DNA of 64,000 nt, taken from positions 496,001-560,000 of the forward strand of contig NZ_LJYX01000021.1 of NCBI RefSeq assembly GCF_001440345.1, read 5' to 3'. Positions 27,531-35,867 of the stretch are shown here, piece by piece (the stretch's first letter is position 1; each line of letters begins with the position of its first letter). Origin of the DNA: Colwellia sp. TT2012 (GTDB taxonomy: Bacteria > Pseudomonadota > Gammaproteobacteria > Enterobacterales > Alteromonadaceae). Both the position numbers and the translations under genes were made by a program. A model generated the notes under the pieces. The model was not told the origin of the DNA and searched no databases. It saw only the letters and a program-made list of their open reading frames with translations.

Positions 27531-28022
27531 ATGATCGACCCAACAGAGTGGATATGTAATAAAGAAAGCACTTATTCTAATTTAAGCCCAGATGAGAAAA
27601 AAGCTATCGGTGAATTTTTCCTAATATGGAGCTACTTTGAATCGGAAGTTTTGAGCTGTAATGGGAATAGAACTAGCTTTACAAGTTTAGCTAGCGCTTT
27701 ACTAGATTCTGAAAAAATATCAGATATAGGGTTGGATGAACTTGTTGTCTATTTTCAGAACCGATATGTCTCTGGTGGTGTATTCAATGATAAGTATGAT
27801 GCTTTAGAACTCGAAAAAAGTCGAAACCCACCTGAAGTAGATGAAATGTTATTAAATGGAACTAGCCAGCAGGTAACAAAGTTAATTGGCTGTTTATTCA
27901 TTGTTTATCGCTTTAGAAATAACCTATTTCATGGTCCTAAATGGCGTTATAAGCTTTCCGAACAAGAAAGTAACATGAGTAAAGCTTGCCAGTTTATGAT
28001 TAAAATTATAGATAATACATAA
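27531..28022 (+). CDS. HEPN-like small protein
   Basis: A 163-residue soluble helical protein. Near the C-terminus, YRFRNNLFHGPKW carries R-NNLF-H, the RX4H motif of HEPN domains, and the N-terminal FFLIWSYFESEV fits the first HEPN helix. This is the second RX4H protein in the cassette region, after 22086-23480. GAGGCATAA precedes the ATG. A ribonuclease or toxin role is inferred from the family only. Confidence 0.55.
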   Translation: MIDPTEWICNKESTYSNLSPDEKKAIGEFFLIWSYFESEVLSCNGNRTSFTSLASALLDSEKISDIGLDELVVYFQNRYVSGGVFNDKYDALELEKSRNPPEVDEMLLNGTSQQVTKLIGCLFIVYRFRNNLFHGPKWRYKLSEQESNMSKACQFMIKIIDNT

Positions 28023-28045
28023 CAAGTGACTATGGTTAGTTATCG
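28018..28045 (+). repeat. collapsed attC site
   Basis: CATAACAAG at the stop codon and GTTATCG (28039-28045) have the two outer cores of an attC site, but only about 15 bases lie between them. The folded stem has been lost by deletion. The leader copy GTTATCGATACAAAATCTAA follows directly and extends to about 28115. Confidence 0.5.
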
Positions 28046-28192
28046 ATACAAAATCTAATCCAAATCAACGCTACTTGTTAAAAGCTAATGTCAGCAATGT
28101 GGTAAAAGTGACCACAACTTAGATTGCTATATAGTTAATAGGCTTAGTAGTGATTTTATGAGCTAGGCCAAAAACTAATAAGAGAACATTAA

Positions 28193-28909
28193 ATGAATCG
28201 CTACATAAAAAACATCATTGCCATAGTAATCTTATCTCTTATTTCAACCGCTACTTATGCCGCAACCAATAAGGTTGTTAGCTTTAGTACAGCTAAGAAA
28301 AAGATGTATTCTAAAGTGTTCAATAATACAGGTGATACGCTATATTGTGGTTGTAATTGGTCAGCTAGAAAGACAGATTTAAATAGTTGTGGCCTACAAA
28401 GTTTCTTCCCTAAAAAACAAAGAAAACGTGCTCTTAGAACAGAAGCAGAACATATTATCCCTGCATCTTGGATGCTTAAAGTTAACAACAAAACAAGGCA
28501 ATGTGCCATTGATTCTAAAGCAGTAAAAGACAGTGCGCGTAAATATTGTCAAAAGCATGATTTAGATTATAAACAAGCCCATAACGATTTAGTAAATTTG
28601 TACCCTGCTGTGGGTCAAGTCAATGCTGACCGTTCTAATAAGCCATTTGTCGATGTTGCTAAGAACAAAGTTAAGACCTACGGAAAATGTGATATTGAAA
28701 TAGGTTCAAGAGGAATTGTGCCACCTTCCGATAAGAAAGGTGATATTGCTAGAGTCGCTTTTTATATGACAGAAGCCTACGGAGTTACTTATTCACAAAG
28801 GCAGCTTCAGTTGTTCAAGCAATGGGATAGACAAGATCCCATTTCAGCACAAGAAAGGGCACATAACAGGCGTGTTGTTAAAGTTCAGGGCTTTGGATTA
28901 AAGCAATAA
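28193..28909 (+). CDS. secreted endonuclease I (EndA/Dns family)
   Basis: A periplasmic or secreted non-specific nuclease. A signal peptide (residues 1-22, ending TYA) leads into the endonuclease I domain with the catalytic RTEAEHIIPASWM around residue 80 and the metal-binding LVNLYPAVGQVNADRSNKPF around 141. Cysteines at 51, 53 and elsewhere fit the disulfide-bonded family. Host relatives (endA, dns) are core genes, but this copy is behind a cassette leader, so it may be an acquired extra copy. It ends about 90 bp before the inovirus repressor. Confidence 0.85.
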   Translation: MNRYIKNIIAIVILSLISTATYAATNKVVSFSTAKKKMYSKVFNNTGDTLYCGCNWSARKTDLNSCGLQSFFPKKQRKRALRTEAEHIIPASWMLKVNNKTRQCAIDSKAVKDSARKYCQKHDLDYKQAHNDLVNLYPAVGQVNADRSNKPFVDVAKNKVKTYGKCDIEIGSRGIVPPSDKKGDIARVAFYMTEAYGVTYSQRQLQLFKQWDRQDPISAQERAHNRRVVKVQGFGLKQ

Positions 28910-29001
28910 ACTTATACGGGCGAGTAAACGTCCCCCTACCTTCTAAAGATAATAGGATGTAAAACAGAGAATAGAACAACAAGAAAGCTTAGTTTTTGAA
29001 A

Positions 29002-29613
29002 TTACATTCTTTGTCCTGACCAAACTACTCGTCCAATAATTTCCATATCTGTTCCATCTAGGTTTGCTTTATTGATTTCCCAAGATTCGTAGATTTTATT
29101 GTCTGATTTCACTTTGATAATTCCGTTAGGCAACATTTGTAAGCGTTTAACGAGTAAGTTTTGCTCGTGTCGCATTACATAAATCCCATCACTTAAGCCA
29201 TTAAAATGCTTATTCACCATTATCATGGCACCGTTCTTTAATGTCGGGTACATACTGTCACCATCTACTAACATCAAAAACACATCATTGGCGTTTACAC
29301 CAATTTCTTTATTTAACCACTCTGGCTCGAAGCTAATTAAGTTAGCTTGCTCTTCTACTTCTATCAACGCCCCTACTCCTGCCGAAGCTGATATTTCATA
29401 AAAAGGAAGGCTAATACGAGTATCAATATTTACGTTTGAATCGGTTTGGATTGAAAGTTCTGCCTTTCGGAATGCACTGGCAGGAATTTTTTTCCGACCT
29501 CTCCATGTTCTTATTGTGGTTGGAGAAACCCCTAGCGCTTCAGATAACTCACTAATCCTACTCGTTTTAGTTGTTTTAAATAAATCATCTAATTGTTTAT
29601 CAAAATCATCCAC
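29002..29613 (-). CDS. LexA/CI-type phage repressor (HTH plus S24 peptidase)
   Basis: A 203-residue regulator. The N-terminal HTH reads ISELSEALGVSPTTIRTW (about residues 18-35). The C-terminal S24 domain has the self-cleavage pair: Ser in VDGDSMYPTLKNG and Lys in LLVKRLQ. A GVGA-like segment (SAGVGALIEVEE) fits a cleavage region. Such repressors are inactivated by RecA after DNA damage. It is divergent from the PrtN-like gene and probably binds the operators in the 134-bp gap. Confidence 0.9.
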   Translation of the reverse strand: MDDFDKQLDDLFKTTKTSRISELSEALGVSPTTIRTWRGRKKIPASAFRKAELSIQTDSNVNIDTRISLPFYEISASAGVGALIEVEEQANLISFEPEWLNKEIGVNANDVFLMLVDGDSMYPTLKNGAMIMVNKHFNGLSDGIYVMRHEQNLLVKRLQMLPNGIIKVKSDNKIYESWEINKANLDGTDMEIIGRVVWSGQRM

Positions 29614-29644
29614 ACTATTTTCCTTTAAAATAAAGTTGCAAAAC

Positions 29645-29686
29645 GCTCCATTATGAAATAGTATCTTTATGGAGCGATACGGAGCG
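29645..29686. promoter_or_regulatory. operator cluster between repressor and activator genes
   Basis: GCTCCAT (29645-29651) and ATGGAGC (29669-29675) form an inverted repeat, and a further GGAGCG follows at 29681. Placement between the divergent repressor and lytic genes suggests repressor binding; the identity of the binder is inferred. Confidence 0.6.
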
Positions 29687-29747
29687 GTTAGAGTCTATTG
29701 CAGTCGCTTTGAATTGCTTTAACCCTAAATGATTACATAGGTGATAT

Positions 29748-30005
29748 ATGAATACAAATTTCGCACTTCTAGCTCGCTTTGAATCTCCAGTAATAGAACT
29801 GAAAGACGTTTGCCAGGAGTTCTTCGGTATTACCGTAAAAACGGCTAAGCAAAAAATTAAAGGCCAAGATTTCCCTGTACCTACTTTCAGCTTAATCAAA
29901 TCTGAGCGCTCTCCTGTATTTATAAAAGTAGAAGATTTAGCGAATTATATCGACAAACAATATCAAATTGCCTCGAAAGAATGGCAACAAGTGCATACGG
30001 CTTAA
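29748..30005 (+). CDS. PrtN-like pyocin activator family protein
   Basis: An 85-residue protein with the PrtN-family pattern: LLARFESPVIELKDVCQEFFG, then KTAKQKIKGQDFPVPTF and VEDLANYIDKQ. PrtN activates pyocin genes in Pseudomonas after DNA damage; phage-borne homologues are usual first lytic genes. It is divergent from the S24 repressor, so the pair could form an SOS-responsive switch. The next gene starts four bases after its stop. Confidence 0.8.
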   Translation: MNTNFALLARFESPVIELKDVCQEFFGITVKTAKQKIKGQDFPVPTFSLIKSERSPVFIKVEDLANYIDKQYQIASKEWQQVHTA

Positions 30006-30009
30006 TGTT

Positions 30010-30210
30010 ATGCGCATTGAAATTTACTACGAGAGCGACCCCATCATGGGCGTAAATGTCACTTACGACTTTAACGGAAAACGTCATTATGATTTTTTCA
30101 GTTCTCTGTATCTATTCAATGTGTGGGCTTCATCTGAATTTTATAATTCTGAATTAATTGAAATTACTAACAGCAATTATCCGCAGTTAGCGCAGCAAGG
30201 GAAACTCTAA
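30010..30210 (+). CDS. small inovirus protein, unknown
   Basis: A 66-residue protein starting MRIEIYYESDPIMGV. No family recognised. The ATG at 30010 follows the PrtN-like stop directly, and its TAA overlaps the ATG of the replication gene (TAATG), which indicates a real translated gene in the early operon. It could be a replication accessory protein. Confidence 0.7.
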   Translation: MRIEIYYESDPIMGVNVTYDFNGKRHYDFFSSLYLFNVWASSEFYNSELIEITNSNYPQLAQQGKL

Positions 30211-31409
30211 TGAAAGTTAGCAATAAAAAAGATGTTTATACCCAAACTGCTGAGGCTTTAATGGCTCACGAAAAATCTGATGCTATCAAAATAGATCACT
30301 TAGCTTTTGCTTTTCCTATTACTGCACTTCGTCATTGTCGTACAGCCGGGGCTGCTAATTTACAAATGGACTTAGTCACCGGTTATAAGAAATCATTTTT
30401 TACTAACAAGGACGTTCCCCAAATAACGCGTATTAAACGCTATGGTATTTACCCAAAGCCACCTGTAATCAAATCTAGTCGGGCTTTAGGTATTGCTGAA
30501 TATGAAGCGCATAAAGATAAAGTCGCTGAATTAATGACTGACTTTTACGAAAGAACATTAAAAGTTTGGGTAAATAGCGTATTAGGTTTTGAAATGTCAC
30601 CTATGCGTGGTCGTGGTTTACATGGCTATAAAGACTCAATGACCTTACGTTCTAATGGCGTAGAAGTTGGCTTCATTGGCCTAGGTGGTCAACGCGATAC
30701 CATTTACTTTCAAATTTCGGGTACTGGCTGTAAGTCATTATTCAGCCATATAACGCCATTCGTTATGCATCACTGGCTATCCAAAGTATTTACCGTCACC
30801 AAGTTAAGTCGTGTCGATTTAGCCTTTGATGATTATGACGAAAACTTTGATTGCGACTATGCCGAAAAAGCTTACAAGGACGGTTGGTTTAGAACCTCCA
30901 ATAGAGGGCAGTCGCCAACCATTAACCCTAATAACAAATACACCTACGATAGCGACTTGAACAAAGTTTTCACGCAAGAAATGGTTTGTGTCGGCTCTCG
31001 TACCTCGCTTATTTATTGGCGCATATATAACAAGAAATTAGAGCAAGGCATTAAACAAGATAACTTTTCTTGGTATCGCTCTGAGGCTGAATTAAAGAAA
31101 TGGTCTGTTGATTGTTTACTTAACTTAGCCGCTACGTTTGCTGGCCTATGCCCTTTCGCTGCCTCTGTTGATTTAGACAAAGGCGTAAGAACTAGGTCAA
31201 TGAGTAAAGTAAAAGAGGTTTGTCTTGATGTAGCTTCTCGCGTTCGTCACGTTCGCCGCTCTGCTGGTAAAGCCTTGGGCGATATCTTAGAAATATTTCA
31301 AGGCGATATTGCACACACAATGGGTTTAATTTTACCCGAAGAAACAGGCGGTAAACTCGGAATACCGCCAACCTATCAACAATTAATCAACAAAGTTATA
31401 GAGGTTTAA
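30210..31409 (+). CDS. inovirus replication initiation protein (RstA/Rep_trans-like)
   Basis: A 399-residue protein with LSRVDLAFDDYDENFDCDY near residue 200 and GVEVGFIGLGGQRDTIYFQ before it, the pattern of the replication initiation factor family to which RstA of CTX phage belongs. Such proteins nick the plus strand and start rolling-circle replication; the catalytic tyrosine is not identified by eye. It is the longest early gene and is coupled to the preceding gene by TAATG. Confidence 0.8.
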   Translation: MKVSNKKDVYTQTAEALMAHEKSDAIKIDHLAFAFPITALRHCRTAGAANLQMDLVTGYKKSFFTNKDVPQITRIKRYGIYPKPPVIKSSRALGIAEYEAHKDKVAELMTDFYERTLKVWVNSVLGFEMSPMRGRGLHGYKDSMTLRSNGVEVGFIGLGGQRDTIYFQISGTGCKSLFSHITPFVMHHWLSKVFTVTKLSRVDLAFDDYDENFDCDYAEKAYKDGWFRTSNRGQSPTINPNNKYTYDSDLNKVFTQEMVCVGSRTSLIYWRIYNKKLEQGIKQDNFSWYRSEAELKKWSVDCLLNLAATFAGLCPFAASVDLDKGVRTRSMSKVKEVCLDVASRVRHVRRSAGKALGDILEIFQGDIAHTMGLILPEETGGKLGIPPTYQQLINKVIEV

Positions 31410-31410
31410 C

Positions 31411-31767
31411 ATGTCGAATAAAATCATTTTATGTGGTCTGCAAATTACCAGTTTTCCTGAAAGTAAAAACCCTGATGCTGAATCAGCATTATTACTAATG
31501 CTTTATCCCTTGGAAAACGTAAACGCGCCAAAATTCAAACGTAAAGCGGTAGGCCAATCAACTGAAACGCCCTTTGGTAAACAGTCGTTATGCATTAACG
31601 CTAAATACGCTCACCTACTTATTGATACTGGTGCCTTTGTTTCAAACAAAGAGTATGACCTTGTCGTGGGTTTCAACACGGACACTTTTGAAAATGAGAT
31701 TTCAAAAATCACACCGGTTGACCCTGCTGTTAAAAAGCATTTTGACGAATGTTTGAGTAGTAAATAA
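31411..31767 (+). CDS. candidate single-stranded DNA-binding protein (pV/RstB analogue)
   Basis: A 118-residue protein immediately after the replication initiator, the usual place of the ssDNA-binding protein in inoviruses. The sequence is beta-rich with alternating charged and hydrophobic residues and no signal peptide. No conserved motif lets me confirm the assignment, so it is based on size and position. Confidence 0.55.
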   Translation: MSNKIILCGLQITSFPESKNPDAESALLLMLYPLENVNAPKFKRKAVGQSTETPFGKQSLCINAKYAHLLIDTGAFVSNKEYDLVVGFNTDTFENEISKITPVDPAVKKHFDECLSSK

Positions 31768-31769
31768 TT

Positions 31770-32027
31770 ATGTCAGTTTGCGTATTTATACATAGCTCTG
31801 GAACTTTAAAAGTATCTGCGGAAACTGACTGTACAGAATTTGTTTTATTGAATCAGGTTGAATTTCAAAATTTACAATCTGGCTCATTACAACAAATGAA
31901 TGAAACTCTGCACTTACTTTTTGCGTTTGATGCAGAGTTATTTGGAGTCGTTGAGGGGGCTATGATTTTTGCTTTCTTAACATCACATTTCGGTGGACGT
32001 GTTGTTCGCTGGTTAGGTAAATCTTAA
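31770..32027 (+). CDS. small membrane protein before the coat gene
   Basis: An 85-residue protein with a soluble N-terminal half and one membrane segment (LFGVVEGAMIFAFLTSHFGG, residues 57-76), ending with a basic tail RVVRWLGKS. In filamentous phages this position holds small structural or assembly proteins such as pIX/pVII-like caps. No family recognised. Confidence 0.65.
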   Translation: MSVCVFIHSSGTLKVSAETDCTEFVLLNQVEFQNLQSGSLQQMNETLHLLFAFDAELFGVVEGAMIFAFLTSHFGGRVVRWLGKS

Positions 32028-32038
32028 AGGATAAAAAC

Positions 32039-32254
32039 ATGAAAAAATTTTTAAAGCATAATAAAACTCGTTTAGCTGTTGCGGCTACTGCTGCTCTTGG
32101 CTCTGTTGCTGCTCAAGCTGCTGACCACACGGCTTTGATTACTACTGCTGCAACTGAAGGTAACGGTAACGTAACTGCGGTAATTTCTGCTGTTATCGGT
32201 ATTGCGATTCTTAGCTTTGGTATTGGCGCAATGATTTCTTGGTTCAAGAAATAA
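32039..32254 (+). CDS. inovirus major coat protein (pVIII-like)
   Basis: A 71-residue precursor with a long leader peptide ending AQA (about residue 27) and a mature protein of about 44 residues: a short acidic or polar part, a membrane helix (VISAVIGIAILSFGIGAMIS) and a basic end WFKK. This is the exact architecture of filamentous phage major coat proteins. AAAGGATAAAAAC precedes the ATG, and a terminator follows, as behind gene VIII in Ff phages. Confidence 0.88.
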   Translation: MKKFLKHNKTRLAVAATAALGSVAAQAADHTALITTAATEGNGNVTAVISAVIGIAILSFGIGAMISWFKK

Positions 32255-32324
32255 GTGGTCACAACAATCTTACTCGCTTGTTGCTTTTACTATTGCATGG
32301 TTGAGGGCTTTACAAGCGGAATCA

Positions 32325-32350
32325 GGACTTCTTAGAAGTCCTTTTTTTTC
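32325..32350 (+). terminator. terminator behind the coat gene
   Basis: GGACTTC-TTA-GAAGTCC followed by eight T residues. Filamentous phages characteristically terminate strongly after the coat gene to give high coat but low adsorption-protein expression. Confidence 0.92.
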
Positions 32351-32370
32351 ACTAAAATTTGAGTTTTATT

Positions 32371-33768
32371 ATGCTTCGTTTTTTAGTTTTAATTTTTTTG
32401 TTTTTTAGTTTTGAATCTTTTTCTGCTTATTATACCGTTACTTCATCAACTGATGGAGAGGTTCCCGTTGGTGTTACTTGTATTGCTTCTAGGCAAAATA
32501 ATCCTCCTTGCACTGATTTATTGCCGCCTGAATATTTGGGAAAACTTCTTATAAATACGGGGAGAGGTGGCGGTGGCACTACTGTTTCGTTGATAGGCTA
32601 TTATCTACGCCCTGACTGCGGAAACTGTTCATCTGTTGCTTATTATATATATTTTGATGCAATACTTTCTTGTACTTCTGCCGAACAATGTGAGCCCATA
32701 GCTGAAAAGCAATGCACTCAATTATCACAAACAATGATTAATTTTAATTATGTTTCTCCTGATGTTTTTACTTATGAATGTTTAGAAGAGATTACCCAAT
32801 CCCAAGAGTGTGAGAATACAGTTATTCAACAATGTATTTCTAATGGTGGTTTTGCTTCTTCTGATTTTACTGATGATGGTCAGGGCTTAACTCAATGCTC
32901 TGGTATTTGTGGCGATGGTTCAATAGCTGGTGCTGAACCTGAACCTGATTGTTCTGTTTATCCTTTTTGTGATGCTTCTATTCCACCAAGCGATTTAGAT
33001 TTTGGCTCTGGTGGCTCTGGCTCTAATGTAGCCCCACCGAGTACAACAACTGCCGACACTGAACATGAAATAGATTATGAGGCTGACGGCTCTATGGTTG
33101 ACCCAACCGCGCCATTTTCAGCAATTCAAGGTGACAAGCTTATTAATGAGGTTGTTAAAAGTCGTAATGATAATACAACTAATTTATTAGCGACTACTCA
33201 AGCAACTAATCAAACCATCGTCGAAAAATCTGACGATATTCAACAAACTATTTCTAATTCTGCGAATGGCATTATTGATGCCGTTAATAATATTTTGCCT
33301 TTTCATGATGGCAACATTGTTCAGGGAATGGAGCAATTTAGCGTTAAAATTGATAATTTAGCTGATATTTTTGGCAATTTAAAAGAAGATTTTGGAGAGT
33401 TAAAAAATGATTTAGATACTGATTTAGGTAGTGATTACGTTCACACCACGTTAAATGCTGATTTTTCTGGTTTTGATGTTTTGTTTAGTGCTGATTCTGG
33501 CATTAAATTAGAAGAACTAGTAAAGGACTTACAGCTTGTCATTAAAACTGAAAGCTTTGATTTTCAAGCCTCATTAAACGAGTTGGTTTCTATCGGTTCG
33601 CCCTCTGTTGGTGAATATGAACAAAAGTCTCTTGATTTAGGTGGTTGGGGTACTTTTGATATATCCCTTTCACGATTCACAACGCTTTTCGGCGGCTTGG
33701 GTAACATCATTTATTTTCTTGCTGCCATGACAGCAATGACCATTGTTTTAGGTGGTATTAGATTATGA
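32371..33768 (+). CDS. inovirus adsorption protein (pIII-like)
   Basis: A 465-residue protein with a signal peptide (MLRFLVLIFLFFSFESFSA), a cysteine-rich N-terminal domain (several CxxC/CxxxC patterns up to about residue 210), an Asp/Ser/Gly-rich linker, a coiled middle (QTIVEKSDDIQQTISNSANG) and a C-terminal membrane anchor ending in VLGGIRL. This matches pIII, which binds the pilus or Tol complex. The upstream in-frame start at 32359 would precede the ribosome site. Its stop overlaps the next ATG. Confidence 0.8.
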   Translation: MLRFLVLIFLFFSFESFSAYYTVTSSTDGEVPVGVTCIASRQNNPPCTDLLPPEYLGKLLINTGRGGGGTTVSLIGYYLRPDCGNCSSVAYYIYFDAILSCTSAEQCEPIAEKQCTQLSQTMINFNYVSPDVFTYECLEEITQSQECENTVIQQCISNGGFASSDFTDDGQGLTQCSGICGDGSIAGAEPEPDCSVYPFCDASIPPSDLDFGSGGSGSNVAPPSTTTADTEHEIDYEADGSMVDPTAPFSAIQGDKLINEVVKSRNDNTTNLLATTQATNQTIVEKSDDIQQTISNSANGIIDAVNNILPFHDGNIVQGMEQFSVKIDNLADIFGNLKEDFGELKNDLDTDLGSDYVHTTLNADFSGFDVLFSADSGIKLEELVKDLQLVIKTESFDFQASLNELVSIGSPSVGEYEQKSLDLGGWGTFDISLSRFTTLFGGLGNIIYFLAAMTAMTIVLGGIRL

Positions 33769-34175
33769 GAATTTTAATTTTTTTATTATGTATGAGTGTT
33801 TCTTTTAGCGCTTTAGCAGGAGATTCCAGCGCAGGTTTTTTCGGTTTTTTTGGGGCTGTTGAGGTGTTTTTTTCTGATGTTATGGAATTTATAACGGTTG
33901 TTATCCCTACCAAAATCACTGAGTTTATTTTCTGGTTTAAGCTTTATATGGCCTACCTTAAATTTTATTTTATTCTTGAAGCTTTACGTTTTTCTCATGA
34001 ACTGGCTTTGACCTTTGTTCAACAACTTAACATCAGTGAAGTTATCAATGTTGCTATTTCTAACCTCCCTAATGACTTACAAAAAGCCGCTAGTGATATG
34101 CGTGTTTTTGATTCTTTAAGCCTAATTGTTGAGGCGCTTATTACTCGCTTTGTTTATTCGGTGGTGACTCACTAA
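33765..34175 (+). CDS. inovirus minor coat protein (pVI-like)
   Basis: A 136-residue protein with a signal-like N-terminus and long hydrophobic stretches (IFWFKLYMAYLKFYFILEA among them), typical of pVI, which anchors pIII at the virion end. The start overlaps the adsorption-protein stop by ATGA, and its TAA overlaps the next small ORF. Confidence 0.7.
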   Translation: MRILIFLLCMSVSFSALAGDSSAGFFGFFGAVEVFFSDVMEFITVVIPTKITEFIFWFKLYMAYLKFYFILEALRFSHELALTFVQQLNISEVINVAISNLPNDLQKAASDMRVFDSLSLIVEALITRFVYSVVTH

Positions 34176-34261
34176 TGATTAAATTCTTTTATTTATCTGC
34201 TCGCTTATTTGGTTTGATTGTTTTGTCGTTTCTTGTTTTATTTTATATGCAAAGGGGTTAA
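34175..34261 (+). CDS. 28-residue hydrophobic peptide between pVI-like gene and zot
   Basis: ATG 34175 overlaps the previous stop (TAATG) and the frame runs to TAA 34259-34261, giving MIKFFYLSARLFGLIVLSF followed by a hydrophobic end and MQRG. It has one membrane helix with basic flanks, the size of a pVII/pIX-type cap protein. It is too short for standard ORF calling. The coupling to both neighbours supports translation. Confidence 0.65.
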   Translation: MIKFFYLSARLFGLIVLSFLVLFYMQRG

Positions 34262-34263
34262 TT

Positions 34264-35631
34264 GTGGCTACTAAAGTTTTTCATGGTGCTCCAGGCTCTT
34301 ACAAATCATCAATGGCCATGTGGTTTGAGATTGTTCCGGCGCTCCGTTCTGGTCGTGTCGTTGTCACCAATCTACAAGGTATTAAGAATTTAGAAGATAT
34401 ACAGCGGGAATTGAAAGAGGTTTTTCCGAGTACCGCTAGGCTATTACGAATCAGCATAGGTAATGATAAAGGGTTGGCCTTGATGCGTAACTTTTTTCAC
34501 TGGTTACCTATTGGCGCTATGATTTTCCTTGATGAAATCCAAGATATTTACCCTAATGATAAATCGTTTAAAGCTGCTGATTATGATTATAAAGGCGAGG
34601 GTCTTTTTGATGAACTTTTGCCGCCTGAATTTAAAGAGATTTATCATACTGAGCAAAGAAAGATAAAGTCGAATGTAGATATCGAAGAGTATTTAGATGA
34701 TATAGGCGAGAGCCTTTTCGATGAACGGGATTATTTAAGATACCCAAGAACATTACGCGAATGCTTTATGAGGCATAGACATTATAACTGGGATATTTTA
34801 ATCGCTACGCCTGACATTAAGGAAATCGCTGCCTTTATTCGTTCTGTTTGTGAAGTTGCTTATCATCACTCCTCTAAAGATGCGATCCCAATTCCATACT
34901 ATAAGCGACGGCCGCGCATTTGTGAGCACTCGCCAAAAACTAACGGTACGTCTGTCGGTAAAAACGACATCATTACATTTAAAAAGGTTCCTCTCGATGT
35001 TTTCAAACTTTATAAGTCCACAGCAACAGGAAAATCTACTAAGTCGGGCGCTGGTCAGTCGCCTATTACTCCTACTATTGTTGTTGGCTTCGCCTGTATT
35101 GTTGCCTATCTGGTGTTTATGGTTTTCTTTTTCTTCGGCGATGAAAGCGCTCAAACTTCTGAATCGTTGGCGAGTGATTTACCTAATGCGATATTACAAG
35201 ATACGCAAATTAAAGCGCTTTTTAATCAAAATGATAAGGTTCCCGCTAAAGGTTCTCAGCAAGGTTCTCAGCAGATTAATAATTTTAGTTTTCGTAATGC
35301 TAGCGTTTCGGTTGTTACTGCGCCTAATAATTTTGTAGCGCTGCCATTTAATGCTCAAAAGATGTATGTGAATGCGGTTAATACCGTTTATCTCAACAAG
35401 TTCAAAGTCACTAGGGATTATGTCTTTACTGTTTATATAGATGGTGAAGAGCTTAATGTAGGCTCTGAATCACTTATTGCTATGGGCTATAGGATTTTTT
35501 ATAAGTCTGATTGTCTGCTTGAATTAAGGTCAAATAAGCATAGTAATTATATTTATTGTGAGCCAAGCAGACCGAATAAAGCTTTTAATGAAAGGGCTAA
35601 TTCAAGTGCGGTAAAAATGAAGTTGATTTAA
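34264..35631 (+). CDS. zot: Zot/pI-like phage assembly ATPase
   Basis: The 455-residue protein has the Zot domain with Walker A GAPGSYKSS (residues 8-16), a Walker B MIFLDEIQDIYP near 94, and one membrane segment near 275-300 (GFACIVAYLVFMVFFFF), with a periplasmic C-terminal part. It drives virion extrusion through the inner membrane. A GTG start at 34264 lies two bases after the 28-residue peptide. Confidence 0.9.
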   Translation: MATKVFHGAPGSYKSSMAMWFEIVPALRSGRVVVTNLQGIKNLEDIQRELKEVFPSTARLLRISIGNDKGLALMRNFFHWLPIGAMIFLDEIQDIYPNDKSFKAADYDYKGEGLFDELLPPEFKEIYHTEQRKIKSNVDIEEYLDDIGESLFDERDYLRYPRTLRECFMRHRHYNWDILIATPDIKEIAAFIRSVCEVAYHHSSKDAIPIPYYKRRPRICEHSPKTNGTSVGKNDIITFKKVPLDVFKLYKSTATGKSTKSGAGQSPITPTIVVGFACIVAYLVFMVFFFFGDESAQTSESLASDLPNAILQDTQIKALFNQNDKVPAKGSQQGSQQINNFSFRNASVSVVTAPNNFVALPFNAQKMYVNAVNTVYLNKFKVTRDYVFTVYIDGEELNVGSESLIAMGYRIFYKSDCLLELRSNKHSNYIYCEPSRPNKAFNERANSSAVKMKLI

Positions 35632-35867
35632 GGTTTATTGATTACTCAGGGGGTAAGGTGATTGCGGTTTTGGGTAGGGTTAGGATGGGTTCAGGCATTC
35701 TCCCAAAACATCAGGCTCATTGTTAAAGTACATTTCTGCCAAGCACGTTATTCAGATTACGTTTTTTTACGCTTTAGTACCAAAGTCGTTTAACCTGGCG
35801 AAACCGGTAGCAACATTTTGGTACCAATTCATTCGCCTGGAACACTTGCCAGGAGAAGTTTTTGGTA
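35632..35867 (+). other. non-coding region between convergent inovirus operons
   Basis: No convincing gene. It contains CCTGG..CCAGG pairs and two copies of TTTTGGTAC(C/T)A, giving weak inverted structures between the zot stop and the end of the minus-strand operon. The phage replication origin or packaging signal might be here, but I see no definite motif. Confidence 0.35.
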
